A stretch of DNA of 64,000 nt, taken from positions 1 to 64,000 of the forward strand of contig JAFLBB010000006.1 in the NCBI GenBank assembly GCA_017304135.1, read 5' to 3'. Shown here one piece after another: positions 56,590 to 64,000 of the stretch. This stretch comes from Acidobacteriota bacterium. GTDB lineage: Bacteria > Acidobacteriota > Terriglobia > Bryobacterales > Bryobacteraceae. The notes under the pieces were generated by a model. The model made no database searches. It worked only from the letters and a program-made list of their open reading frames with translations, and was not told the DNA's origin. Numbering within the stretch: the first letter of the stretch is position 1; each line of letters begins with the position of its first letter. A program made the position numbers and the translations under genes.

Positions 56590-58080
56590 TCATGAAGCCG
56601 CAATCGGAGCCTCATCGTGGTCAGAGAAGCTGACCGGGTGGGCTCCAATCCCATTATCGTGATCGGGAAGAGTAAAGGAGAAGGTGGAGCCGCTGCCCGG
56701 CTCGCTGTCCACGGCCACGTCGCCGCCGTGGGAACGGGCGAGGTGTTTCACGATGGCCAGGCCGAGGCCCGTGCCACCGAGTTCGCGCGAGCGGGCTTTG
56801 TCGACGCGGTAGAAGCGTTCAAACAGGCGCGGCAGGTCTTCCTTCGGAATGCCAATGCCGGTGTCGCGCACGTAGAAGCGGACAAAGCCGGCGCGCGTGT
56901 CGGGCCGGGTTCCGACGGTGATGGTGCCGCCATCGGGGGTGTACTTGATGGCGTTCTCAAGCAGGTTGCACAGCGCCTGGTGAACGGCCTTCCAATCGCA
57001 GAAGACCTCCTCGCCGGAAGGCGCATCGATGGTCTTCAGGACGATGGCCTTTTTCTGGGCCAGCGGGCGCATGGCGTCGGTGCAGTCGTGGAGGAGGTTG
57101 TTGGAGTAGTAGCTGGCGAACTGGAATTTCTGCGTGCCCAGTTCGATGCGGCTGAGCGTGAGCAGGTCGCCTGCGAGGTTGGTGAGGCGCTCGGCGTTCT
57201 GCCGGATGATGTTGAGGAAGCGGACGTTGTGGTCGGGGTCGTGGATGGCGCCATCGAGCAAAGTTTCGGTGTAGCCCTGAATGGACGCCAGCGGCGTACG
57301 CAATTCGTGGCTGACGTTGATGACGAAATCCTTTCGGATGCGCTCGAGCTTTTCCAGTTCCTGGTGTTCGTGCTGGAGCTCTTCAAACATGCGTTCCAGC
57401 TTCGCGCCGGTGTCGTTGAGCTTGGAGCCCAGCACGCCGAGTTCATCCGAGCCGGTGTGGGTGAGGCGTGCGCTGAAGTGGCCCTCGGCGAGTTTACCGG
57501 CGTAGTCGATGATGGCGCCGAGCTTGGAGGAGACCGAGCGGGCGAAGAGCGCGGCCACGAGAAACGCGGGCAAGAAGGCCAGCGCGGTCGAGATGAGCAT
57601 GCGGCGGCGGATGAGGTTGACCTGCGAGCGGACGTGCGCCAGCGGCACGGCCAGCCGCACAGCCCCGAGATGGTGGGGCACGGCGACATAGAGGAAGTCC
57701 GTGTGTGTGGTGGCGCTGCGACGGGTGGACGAACCGGGCCGGCCGGTGAGAGCGGCGGCCACTTCCTGACGTTCCTTGTGGTTCTCCATGCGCCGGGGGT
57801 CAGCTTCGGAGTCGGCAAGGGGGACGCCGGCGCGGTCGATCAGGGTGAGGCGAGCCTCCAGCGAGGATGCGATTTCGCGTGTGCGCTTCACCAGCGCGGG
57901 GCCGGTTTCGCGGCCATAGGTGAGGCCGAGCACACCGCCTTTCTGCGCCAGTTCGCGTTCCAGCGTTTCCCGGAAGCTGGTTTCGGCCACCCGCGAGGCC
58001 AGCACGTCAACGGCGGCCAGGGCCACCACCAGGACGCATAAGACGCCGAAAATCAGCTTTACGAAAATGCGTGCGGTCAT
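56590..58080 (-). CDS. PhoR-like sensor histidine kinase
   Basis: 496 residues. Membrane helices at about 6-28 and 160-180 enclose a periplasmic sensor segment. A HAMP domain (SSKLGAIIDYAGKLAEGHFS) leads to the phospho-acceptor box VINVSHELRTPLASIQGYTE. The ATPase has N box ALCNLLENAIKYTPDGG, G1 DTGIGIP and G2 GGTGLGLAIVKHL. The start is taken at ATG 58080, with AGGA upstream; a longer frame exists but starts in a divergent promoter region. The response regulator gene follows after 90 bp. Confidence 0.93.
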   Translation of the reverse strand: MTARIFVKLIFGVLCVLVVALAAVDVLASRVAETSFRETLERELAQKGGVLGLTYGRETGPALVKRTREIASSLEARLTLIDRAGVPLADSEADPRRMENHKERQEVAAALTGRPGSSTRRSATTHTDFLYVAVPHHLGAVRLAVPLAHVRSQVNLIRRRMLISTALAFLPAFLVAALFARSVSSKLGAIIDYAGKLAEGHFSARLTHTGSDELGVLGSKLNDTGAKLERMFEELQHEHQELEKLERIRKDFVINVSHELRTPLASIQGYTETLLDGAIHDPDHNVRFLNIIRQNAERLTNLAGDLLTLSRIELGTQKFQFASYYSNNLLHDCTDAMRPLAQKKAIVLKTIDAPSGEEVFCDWKAVHQALCNLLENAIKYTPDGGTITVGTRPDTRAGFVRFYVRDTGIGIPKEDLPRLFERFYRVDKARSRELGGTGLGLAIVKHLARSHGGDVAVDSEPGSGSTFSFTLPDHDNGIGAHPVSFSDHDEAPIAAS

Positions 58081-58115
58081 GCCAGTTTTCCTACAGTATC
58101 GCCTACAATGAACGC

Positions 58116-58592
58116 ATGCCAATACTACAGTCGGATGAACGCAAAAGCCGCCGCGGGCTGCTCACAGCAAGCGCCGCCGCCGCCGGTGTCGCCGTCGCCA
58201 CGGCAGCCGCCGCCACGGGGCAAACCGGACCGCAGAAGAAAGTCCATCGCAAGGGCCCCAAGCCGAAGAGCGTGCCCTTGTTCAACGGCGCGGTCAGCTA
58301 CGGCAACCTGCTGTTCATCGCCGGCAAGGGCGCCCACTTCGAAGGCGACATCAAGGCCCACACCGATCACGTGCTGAAGGAAATCGAGAAGGAACTGGTC
58401 AACGCCGGCTCTTCGATGGACAAGGTGCTCAAGTGCAACGTCTATCTGAATGACCTGAAGGACTACACAGCCATGAACGAGGTGTTCAAGGGCCGCTTTG
58501 GCGAAGAGCCCCCGGTGCGCACCACGATCGCGGCGGCGGGCGGCATCCCCGGCAATTCGCTGGTGGAAATCGACGTCATCGCCTACATCTGA
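58116..58592 (+). CDS. Tat-exported RidA/YjgF-family protein
   Basis: 158 residues. A Tat signal (KSRRGLLTASAAAAG) precedes a complete RidA domain from about 55: VPLFNGAVSYGNLLFIAGKG, LVNAGSSMDKVLKCNVYLND, PPVRTTIAAAGGIPGNSLVE. RidA enzymes hydrolyse reactive enamines and imines in the cytoplasm; the arginine in PPVRTT is the usual substrate-binding residue. Export is unusual. It is divergent from the kinase gene with only 35 bp between starts, and its stop overlaps the RsbW-like gene by 10 bp. Confidence 0.9.
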   Translation: MPILQSDERKSRRGLLTASAAAAGVAVATAAAATGQTGPQKKVHRKGPKPKSVPLFNGAVSYGNLLFIAGKGAHFEGDIKAHTDHVLKEIEKELVNAGSSMDKVLKCNVYLNDLKDYTAMNEVFKGRFGEEPPVRTTIAAAGGIPGNSLVEIDVIAYI

Positions 58593-59029
58593 TCACGATC
58601 GGCGCCAGGGGCCGCCACCCGCTTCACCAGGCGGACACGCGTCCCCGCCGGTTCCAGTGCGTGCACGCTGATTGCATCCATGATGCGGCGGGCCAACAAC
58701 AGGCCGCGCCCGGAACGGCGTTCGAGATTCTCAGCAACCTGGGCGTCGGGCACCTCTTCCAGCAGGAAGCCCTCGCCCTCGTCGCTGACCTCGACCACCA
58801 GTTCGCCGGGCGCTCCGCCGAGGGTCAGCCCGACCTTCTTCGAGAGATCAAAGCGGTTGCCGTGCTTGATCGCGTTCACCACCACTTCGCGCACGGCCAG
58901 CCCGATGAAATACTGGTCGGACTCATCAAAGCCTTGTCCGGCTGCGAACTGGCGCACCCATGCTTCGGCCTCGTCTACTTCCTCAACCCGCGACTCCAGG
59001 CTGCGGAAGACGGGACCACCGGCCTCCAC
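58583..59029 (-). CDS. RsbW/SpoIIAB-like ATPase (anti-sigma regulatory factor)
   Basis: 148 residues of the GHKL ATPase fold. The N box is GLAVREVVVNAIKHGN and the G1 box VSDEGEGF; the last box is RRSGRGLLLARRIMD. Such proteins bind a sigma factor or phosphorylate a STAS protein. The GTG start shares one base with the STAS stop (TAGTG), so the genes are coupled and their proteins likely interact. No partner sigma factor lies in the window. Confidence 0.9.
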   Translation of the reverse strand: MEAGGPVFRSLESRVEEVDEAEAWVRQFAAGQGFDESDQYFIGLAVREVVVNAIKHGNRFDLSKKVGLTLGGAPGELVVEVSDEGEGFLLEEVPDAQVAENLERRSGRGLLLARRIMDAISVHALEPAGTRVRLVKRVAAPGADRDQM

Positions 59030-59394
59030 TAGACTTCTCCGGTCACCGCGCGGAGGGCAGCCACTGAGGCGTTGGCATCCGCATCGAGCGGCAGCACGGC
59101 ATCGACACCGGTCATCTCAAGAATCCTCTTCACCCGTTCGGTGACTCCACCCAGGCGCAGGCGGCCCCCGGCCTTCTTCACAGTGTTATTGCAGCCAATC
59201 AACGTGCCGATGGCGGAGCTGTCGAGGTAGCTCACCTGCGACAGGTCGAGCACGACGCCTAGCTGGCTTTTGCCGGTGAGTTCGGCCACCGAAGCTTCCA
59301 AACGCTCCAACTGGCTTCCCATGGTCAACGTGCCGGTGAGGGTCAACACCGCCACGCCGGATCCATCCTCAGATCTCGCCATCTCAAAGGGCAT
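59029..59394 (-). CDS. STAS-domain anti-sigma factor antagonist
   Basis: 121 residues, one STAS domain. The phosphorylatable serine motif is VSYLDSSAIGTLIG; the following KKAGGRLRLGG is also typical. A cognate RsbW-like kinase would phosphorylate the serine, and the dephosphorylated form binds the ATPase and frees its target. ATG 59394 has CAGGAGAG upstream by about 6 bases. It is the first gene of the STAS-RsbW pair. Confidence 0.92.
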   Translation of the reverse strand: MPFEMARSEDGSGVAVLTLTGTLTMGSQLERLEASVAELTGKSQLGVVLDLSQVSYLDSSAIGTLIGCNNTVKKAGGRLRLGGVTERVKRILEMTGVDAVLPLDADANASVAALRAVTGEV

Positions 59395-59494
59395 CTTCGC
59401 TCGCTCTCCTGTTTGCTGGGGCCATTCCTGGCAGAGGAAGCGGTGCGATGCCGTTCCCTGCCCAGGAGATTGAGTATACAACGCGGTGTGCCGG

Positions 59495-59995
59495 TCAGCC
59501 GCGCGGTTCGGCGAGAAGCAGTTCCATGTAGAGGATGCCCGGAATGGGGTCGTTGTAGTAGCGGCCGATTTCGCGGAAACCGAGGGAACGGTAGAGGGCT
59601 ATGGCGGCGTCCATGCGGCCGGGGATGGTGTCCAGCAGAAGGCGCTGGCAGCCAGCGGCGCGCGCGCGTTCGAGCAGGGCGTTCATGAGCAGCCGTCCCA
59701 GGCCGCGGCCATGAAAAGCGGGCAGCACGAACAGCCGCTTCACCTCGCCCGTGTGCGGCTGAAACTCGCGCAAGGCCACCACGCCGGCGATCTCACCGCC
59801 TACCTCAGCCAGCAGGATGCAACCTTCGGGCGGCGCAAAGCGCCCCGGCAGCGCGGCCAGTTCGGCTTCGAAGCTGGGAAAGCATTCCGGAGCGGCAACG
59901 TGGTCGAGATAGACCCGGAACAGCGCCCGCACGGTGTCCATCTCGTCCGGGCGCGCCTGGCGAATTGTTGGGGTTAGTGCTTCAGCCGCGAGCAT
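59495..59995 (-). CDS. GNAT-family N-acetyltransferase
   Basis: 166 residues. GNAT motif A reads [20 protein letters not shown] with the pyrophosphate-binding RGLG. Further marks are [18 protein letters not shown] and [20 protein letters not shown]. It transfers an acetyl group from acetyl-CoA to an amine; the substrate is unknown. The ATG at 59995 overlaps the 3' end of the cysteine peroxiredoxin gene by 22 bp, so the N-terminal few residues may be over-called. Confidence 0.9.
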   Translation of the reverse strand: MLAAEALTPTIRQARPDEMDTVRALFRVYLDHVAAPECFPSFEAELAALPGRFAPPEGCILLAEVGGEIAGVVALREFQPHTGEVKRLFVLPAFHGRGLGRLLMNALLERARAAGCQRLLLDTIPGRMDAAIALYRSLGFREIGRYYNDPIPGILYMELLLAEPRG

Positions 59996-60486
59996 GCCGT
60001 CATCGCGCCGGTGATGTCCACCGCCGACGATCCCTCCTCGATGAACTGGATCTTGCCGTCCTTATCGACGACGAAGGTCGCCCGGTTGGCGACGCCCGAG
60101 GGCATCAGGATGCCGTAGGACTCACTGATCTTCTTCGAGAAATCGCTCAACAGCGCCTGCTCCACCTTGAGCACCTCGGTGGCCCAGTATTTCTGGCTGG
60201 GGATGTTGTCGGTGCTGATGCCGTACACGACGGCGCCGGCGTCGGTGAACTTATGGAGATCCTTGTTAAACGAGGTCATCTCCTTGGTGCAACCGCCGGT
60301 GAAGGCGGCCGGGAAAAAGGCCAGCACAACGGCGTTCTTGCCGCGGAAGGCGGACAGGGTGACCTTCTCGCCTTTGGTCGAGGGAAGCGTGAAATCAGGG
60401 GCGGCGTCGCCGACCTTCAGGTGCGTCTTGGGAGCTTGGGCAAAGAGTGCTCCGCCCAGAAGGAGCATGGCCAGAATTCGCGTCAT
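59974..60486 (-). CDS. Exported peroxiredoxin, cysteine form (AhpC/TSA family)
   Basis: 170 residues. A signal peptide ([17 protein letters not shown]) sends it to the periplasm. The catalytic loop is [10 protein letters not shown] with peroxidatic C66 and the conserved Pro and Thr. The catalytic Arg lies in [10 protein letters not shown] second cysteine near the end (TACSRLKH, C165) may be resolving. It reduces peroxides using a thiol donor. Its neighbour upstream on the same strand is nearly the same length and architecture but has UGA at the cysteine codon. TTG 60495 is a less likely start. Confidence 0.94.
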   Translation of the reverse strand: MTRILAMLLLGGALFAQAPKTHLKVGDAAPDFTLPSTKGEKVTLSAFRGKNAVVLAFFPAAFTGGCTKEMTSFNKDLHKFTDAGAVVYGISTDNIPSQKYWATEVLKVEQALLSDFSKKISESYGILMPSGVANRATFVVDKDGKIQFIEEGSSAVDITGAMTACSRLKH

Positions 60487-60579
60487 GCGGTCCAATCTAC
60501 CACGCCCAGGGCCGCCAGGGGAGTAAGTAGAGACACTTTTCCTGCATGCCTCGTGAAGGCAGTCACGATCGAGGAGCGA

Positions 60580-61101
60580 CTAGTGTTTCAGCCGGCTACA
60601 AGCGGTTGCCGCGCCGGTGATGTCAATGGCGCCCGAACCCTCCTCGATGTGTTGGATGACGCCGCTGGCGTCGATGACGAATGTGGCCCGGTTGGCGATT
60701 CCGCGGTCAGCCATGAGCACGCCGAAATCGGCGGCGGTCTTCCGCATGAAGTCGCTCAACATGGCGAATTCGATGTTTTCTTCTTTGGCCCAGTGACCCA
60801 GGGTGGGAAGGTTGTCGGTGCTGACCATGAACACTTCAGCTCCGGCATCCTTGAACTTTTGGATACCAGCCTGGTATCCGCGAAGTTCCTTCGTTCAACC
60901 ACCGGTGAAGGCGGCCGGGAAAAACGCCAGCACAACGGTCGACTTGCCCGCGAAATCGGTAAGCGCGACCTGTCCCCCCTTCGTCGAGCCCAGCTCGAAG
61001 GCGGGGGCTTTGTCGCCCACCTTCAGATGAGTCTTCGGCGGCGCGGGGGCCTGTGCCAGCATCGTTCCCGCCGCCAGAGCAAGCAGGAAAGTGCGTCGCA
61101 T
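60580..61101 (-). CDS. Exported peroxiredoxin, predicted selenoprotein (UGA-encoded Sec at residue 69)
   Basis: 173 residues if UGA is read through. The first 68 residues (signal peptide [17 protein letters not shown], then [15 protein letters not shown] and FFPAAFTGG) end at UGA (60897-60895). The frame then runs uninterrupted through [18 protein letters not shown] to SRLKH and a TAG at 60582-60580. The UGA replaces the peroxidatic cysteine of the tandem paralogue (FTGGC versus FTGG-UGA). The catalytic Arg (ANRATFVID) and the C-terminal C168 are kept. A SECIS-type hairpin starts shortly after. A degraded pseudogene is unlikely since there is no other stop or shift. Sec would boost peroxidase reactivity. 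Confidence 0.88.
60853..60897 (-). promoter_or_regulatory. Bacterial SECIS-like hairpin downstream of the UGA codon
   Basis: Reading minus-strand mRNA, UGA is at 60897-60895. A 6-bp lower stem (GAACUU 60888-60883 with AAGUUC 60858-60853) and a CGC/AA internal loop carry a perfect 7-bp upper stem GGAUACC/GGUAUCC. The loop is AGGCU at 60872-60868, beginning 22 bases after the UGA, with G at loop position 2. This fits the known bacterial SECIS layout bound by SelB. The paralogue's matching region lacks such a compact hairpin. Confidence 0.82.
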
Positions 61102-61114
61102 AGGGGACAGCGTA

Positions 61115-61942
61115 TCACGAACGGCGGCGTGCGCAGGCCAGCGCGAGCAGTCCGGCGGCCAGCAGCAGCGAGGTGGCGGGCTCGGGCACGCTGTTGATCA
61201 CCGCCGTGCCGGTGGTTTCGGCAAGCACCGTCGCGCCGTCGCTGATGCGGTAGGTGCCCTGGAAAAGATACTGCAGGCCGTCGTTGTAGTTGGCCATGTC
61301 ATTGAGGGCGATCTGGCGCTCGGCGTTGTTTGTGCACGGGTGGGGGTCGCCCGGACCGCATGGCCAGAGCGCGTTGCCGCTGCCGCGTCCGATGAGGGCG
61401 TCGACCAGTTGCGTGTTCGGCCCGGCAGTGACGAAGACGTCGTCGCTGGTGAACACCTGCAAATCGTCGCCGGCGAGAATGCCCACGTAGTCGGCGCCGT
61501 AGTTATAGCTGCCAGCGGCGAAGGTGAAGCCAAGGGCGTCAAAGGGGTCGGTGCTGAAGGCCGTAAAGCTCAACTGCGAGATGCTGAACTGGGTGCCGTT
61601 GCCGTTGACCACGAGCCCGAACAGGATGCGGTTGCCCAACTCCGAGGCAAAGGCGGGGCCGAATACGCTGCCGGGGTCCACCTGGCCGAGCCAGCTCGGG
61701 AAGCTGGTGACCATGACCTCGTTGCCGAAAAACTGGGTTCGTTGTTCGTAGTAGGCGGGTGTGCCGGGAGTGCCGGCGGTCGTCGTGCCGTTGTACAGCG
61801 CGTTCAGGGCGTTGGTGCGCCAGGAGGCATAGCTGGGACTACCGAAGCCATTCGGAGCCAGCGCCGGGTTTACATCAATCGTGATCGGTCCGGCAAACGC
61901 CACAGTGGACGCCGCCGCCAGGATGAACAGGTGGATTCGCAT
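61115..61942 (-). CDS. PEP-CTERM sorting-domain secreted protein
   Basis: 275 residues. Signal peptide [17 protein letters not shown] and PEP-CTERM tail ([18 protein letters not shown], ending RRRS). The body opens [20 protein letters not shown] and is beta-rich. GAGGAG precedes ATG 61942 by 7 bases. It should be processed by an exosortase at the inner membrane. The gene is 13 bp upstream of the predicted selenoprotein gene, so the two may be co-transcribed. An inverted repeat lies about 180 bp upstream. Confidence 0.9.
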   Translation of the reverse strand: MRIHLFILAAASTVAFAGPITIDVNPALAPNGFGSPSYASWRTNALNALYNGTTTAGTPGTPAYYEQRTQFFGNEVMVTSFPSWLGQVDPGSVFGPAFASELGNRILFGLVVNGNGTQFSISQLSFTAFSTDPFDALGFTFAAGSYNYGADYVGILAGDDLQVFTSDDVFVTAGPNTQLVDALIGRGSGNALWPCGPGDPHPCTNNAERQIALNDMANYNDGLQYLFQGTYRISDGATVLAETTGTAVINSVPEPATSLLLAAGLLALACARRRS

Positions 61943-62118
61943 GGTGTACTCCTCGTGTTCATCCATCGAGTCTTCGTTTTGTAAGCTTTATCTAAATCAT
62001 TGAAAATACGGTATTTCCTATTTCAGAGACCACTAGCTCTCAGCACCGAGACACAGCCGCAGGCCCATGTGCCCTGCGCCCTCAGTGGCAGACATCGGGT
62101 GATGGCTCTACGGCGTAC

Positions 62119-62136
62119 CTGAGTAATTTCCCTCAG
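62119..62136. promoter_or_regulatory. Inverted repeat CTGAG-N8-CTCAG upstream of the PEP-CTERM gene
   Basis: Arms 62119-62123 and 62132-62136 around TAATTTCC, about 177 bp upstream of the PEP-CTERM start. A similar element (TGAGTATTTAC at 41812-41822) lies about 150 bp upstream of the other PEP-CTERM gene. A shared regulator is possible but not shown. Confidence 0.35.
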
Positions 62137-62185
62137 ATGCGGGGTGCGGTTGAATAGAGGTGCGCGTTCGCCGAAGGCGCGGCGG

Positions 62186-63364
62186 CTAATCGCCGAGGAA
62201 CTTGCCGTAGGCCTGCAACTCGGGCATGTTGTCCAACACCGCCTTCACGCCCGCCGTGATGGGGATGGCGAACACGAGACCGAGCGGCCCCCACAACACG
62301 CCCCAGAACATGAGAGCGATGGTCACCGCCAGCGGGTTCAGGTGGACGCGCGAGCCGACCAGTTTCGGATAGAGCAGGTTGAGCGCCAGCAGGTGGAAGA
62401 AGCCGACCACGCTGGCGATGATGAGGAACGGCGCCAGGCCTTTGTACACCGGCAGCGCCGCCACGACGGGCGGGATGATGGCCAGCGGCAGGCCGATATA
62501 GGGCACCAGGCTGAGGAAGCCGCTGATGGGGGCCACCAGCAGGAAGTAGGGGATGTTCATCAGGTAAAAGAAGACCCCGCTGCCGAGGGTGAGCAGCAGC
62601 CCGAGCACGAAGTTGCCCACCACATAGGCGCGCGCCATGTCGCCGATGCCTTGCCAGGAACGGCCGGCGGCGTGGCGTCCGGGTCCGGTGAACATTTGCA
62701 GATAGGCCCGCCGCAGGTGGTCGCGCCAGCTGAGCATGAAGTAGACCAGGAACGGCACGAAGCTGGCCAGCAGGAGCACGTGGAGCACGTAGTCGATGTT
62801 GCTGGTGAAGTAGCGGACGATGGGGCCGCTGCCGTCCTCCTTGATGCGCACCTCCTGAACGGGCGGCGGCAATGAGTTGGCCGGCGGCATGACGGGTTCG
62901 GTCGGCCGCTTGCGGGTGGTCCGCGCCGGGGGTGGGGCGACGGGCGGCGTCACCACCTGAGGCTCGCGCAGGCGTTTGGGCACAACGAAAGTGGTCACCG
63001 TTTTTTCGGCGTTTTCGAGCGAGATGACGATCTCATCGATGAGCTCGTTCATGCGCGAGGAATAGCGCGGCAGGTCCTCCATCAGGTCGGCGGTTTGCAC
63101 GTACACGCCGAGGCCGCTCAGATAGACCAGCAGCAGGGCGATGGTGCACACCAGGAAGCTGGCAAACGACCGCGGCAGGCGCAGGCGCATGAAGGCTTCC
63201 ACAAAGGGCTCCAACAGAAAACCGATGGTGATGCCGGTGACCAGGGTGACAAAGAAGTCGCGCCCAAAGTAGAGCAAGGCAATCACGACGCCGCCGGCGA
63301 TCAGGTTGAGGGCAACCTGCGCCGGTTTGCGTTCCGTGATGGTAGGGCTGTGCAGAACCGCCAC
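62186..63364 (-). CDS. AI-2E/PerM-family membrane transporter
   Basis: 392 residues with about eight membrane helices. The start region is KPAQVALNLIAGGVVIALLY. The family core is in LGLLLTLGSGVFFYLMNIPY, the signature SGFLSLVPYIGLPLAIIPPV and LYPKLVGSRVHLNPLAVTIA. A proline-rich stretch of about 40 residues (VTPPVAPPPARTTRKRPTEP) is inserted before the third quarter, which is unusual. The GTG at 63364 is supported by GGAG 8 bases upstream. A longer frame to 63781 would overlap ruvX and is not credible. The substrate is unknown. Confidence 0.9.
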   Translation of the reverse strand: MAVLHSPTITERKPAQVALNLIAGGVVIALLYFGRDFFVTLVTGITIGFLLEPFVEAFMRLRLPRSFASFLVCTIALLLVYLSGLGVYVQTADLMEDLPRYSSRMNELIDEIVISLENAEKTVTTFVVPKRLREPQVVTPPVAPPPARTTRKRPTEPVMPPANSLPPPVQEVRIKEDGSGPIVRYFTSNIDYVLHVLLLASFVPFLVYFMLSWRDHLRRAYLQMFTGPGRHAAGRSWQGIGDMARAYVVGNFVLGLLLTLGSGVFFYLMNIPYFLLVAPISGFLSLVPYIGLPLAIIPPVVAALPVYKGLAPFLIIASVVGFFHLLALNLLYPKLVGSRVHLNPLAVTIALMFWGVLWGPLGLVFAIPITAGVKAVLDNMPELQAYGKFLGD

Positions 63365-63466
63365 CGCTCGATCTCCAGAGAGGTTGGCAAGCGGCGCTCG
63401 AAAGTCGATCCAAGCGAGGACTTTACCTCGAACCGCCCCAGTCTCCCCTCTATTGGCTAATCTAAC

Positions 63467-63970
63467 ATGAGGGTGCAACAACGACGCCAGAAAGACATCG
63501 GATCGCGCCAAATCGTGGCTGAACCCGCCTCGGGCGGGGGGCCAGCGCGCGTGCTCGCCCTGGACGTAGGCGAGAAACGGATCGGTTTGGCTGTGAGTGA
63601 CGAACTCGCGCTGACGGCGCTGGCGCTGGCAACCTACCACCGCGTTCGCGTCCGCGACGACGTGGCCCACATCGGGCGGTTGGCGGCCACGCACCAGGCC
63701 GCGCTCGTCCTGCTTGGCCTGCCGCTCAACCTGGACGGCACTGAGGGCCCGCAAGCGGCCTATGTGCGCGACTTCGGCCACCGCCTGGAGACGCGCGCCG
63801 GTCTGCGTGTGGCCTACTGGGACGAACGGCTCAGCTCAGTGGAGGCATCCAGCATTCTCGCCGCCCAACCCCACGCCGGGCGCCGCGAAAAGGGTGACAT
63901 TGACCGTGTCTCGGCGGCGCTGCTGCTGCAGGAATACCTGGACGCGCAACGCGCGGGAGGAGTGGAGTGA
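63467..63970 (+). CDS. ruvX: Putative pre-16S rRNA nuclease / Holliday junction resolvase-like YqgF
   Basis: 167 residues. The RNase H-like fold shows VLALDVGEKRIGLAVSD, GLPLNLDGTEGPQA, YWDERLSSVEAS and the late DRVSAALLLQEYLD with the third acidic residue. It takes part in 16S rRNA maturation. The ATG at 63467 adds about 28 residues before the fold; GTG 63551 is an alternative that would start at VLALDVG. The next gene overlaps it by 4 bp (GTGA), an arrangement common for ruvX and mltG. Confidence 0.9.
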   Translation: MRVQQRRQKDIGSRQIVAEPASGGGPARVLALDVGEKRIGLAVSDELALTALALATYHRVRVRDDVAHIGRLAATHQAALVLLGLPLNLDGTEGPQAAYVRDFGHRLETRAGLRVAYWDERLSSVEASSILAAQPHAGRREKGDIDRVSAALLLQEYLDAQRAGGVE

Positions 63971-64000
63971 AGACGCTCGGCCGGCTGGGCGCGTTCGTGC
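63967..64000 (+). CDS. mltG: Start of a downstream gene, probably endolytic transglycosylase MltG (partial)
   Basis: Only the first 11 codons lie in the window (GTG AAG ACG CTC GGC, giving MKTLGRLGAFV). The GTG overlaps the ruvX stop by 4 bp. In many bacteria ruvX is followed by mltG, and the N-terminus looks like the start of a membrane helix. The identification rests on gene order; the gene continues past the window end. Confidence 0.4.
   Translation, partial: MKTLGRLGAFV

Noticed and set aside
60580-60834. A separate short peroxiredoxin fragment starting at the internal ATG, and a separate truncated N-terminal piece
   Set aside because: The two pieces are in the same frame and form one complete peroxiredoxin; the only break is UGA at the catalytic site. 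Reading them as two genes would leave both without a catalytic residue.
63365-63781. Long N-terminal extension of the AI-2E transporter gene
   Set aside because: It would overlap ruvX in antisense and is not membrane-like; the GTG at 63364 has a good ribosome binding site.

Overview
The window is a GC-rich bacterial chromosome segment, most likely from an acidobacterium of the Bryobacterales / Candidatus Solibacter group. The grounds are three secreted proteins carrying the TIGR03437 module typical of that group, a cytochrome/DUF1549-DUF1553 plus DUF1501 gene pair, two PEP-CTERM proteins, a DUF1080 protein and a CotH protein, amid ordinary housekeeping genes. I saw no tRNA, rRNA, insertion sequence, prophage or CRISPR array. 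Coding density is high and no gene-free stretch exceeds 300 bases.

Layout. 1-7.2 kb: a frameshifted phosphoglycolate phosphatase, a DUF1080 protein, a large TIGR03437 protein, priA, and a Phd/VapC-type toxin-antitoxin pair with two TTGTACAA operator copies. 7.4-10.7 kb: a molybdopterin oxidoreductase operon (Fe-S subunit, Tat-exported catalytic subunit, TorD-type chaperone) behind a perfect CRP/FNR-type palindrome. 10.7-17.8 kb: a tightly packed minus-strand run (altronate dehydratase family, DsbA-like, M28 peptidase, SDR, a Tae4-type amidase with a lipoprotein partner, TIM-barrel isomerase). 17.8-24.6 kb: HIT-like protein, GT39 glycosyltransferase, siroheme nitrite/sulfite reductase with a small partner, membrane protein, O-methyltransferase. 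24.7-34.2 kb: TIGR03437 and CotH proteins, SLC13-like permease, the cytochrome-DUF1553/DUF1501/DUF6454 operon, an NTR-like secreted protein. 34.3-41.7 kb: HExxH protein, xylulokinase, two small paralogues, ROK kinase, BNR-repeat protein with a MoaD-like partner, first PEP-CTERM protein. 41.9-48.4 kb: S10 carboxypeptidase, metH, sulfatase. 48.5-55.6 kb: two small secreted paralogues, a TIGR03437 protein, a TonB-dependent receptor with a beta-helix partner, a DUF1493 membrane protein. 55.8-64 kb: PhoR/PhoB-type pair, exported RidA, RsbW/STAS pair, GNAT, two peroxiredoxins, second PEP-CTERM protein, AI-2E transporter, ruvX and the start of a probable mltG.

Main discovery. The peroxiredoxin gene at 60580-61101 (minus strand) has an in-frame UGA exactly where its tandem neighbour has the peroxidatic cysteine codon. 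The frame is intact on both sides, and a compact hairpin of the bacterial SECIS type (7-bp upper stem, AGGCU loop) starts shortly after the UGA. The best reading is a selenocysteine peroxiredoxin next to its cysteine paralogue, which implies Sec decoding machinery elsewhere in the genome.

Secondary points are the Tae4-like amidase/lipoprotein pair with no type VI secretion genes nearby, a MoaD-like protein extended past its Gly-Gly, two sets of tandem small paralogues, and several strong operator-like palindromes.
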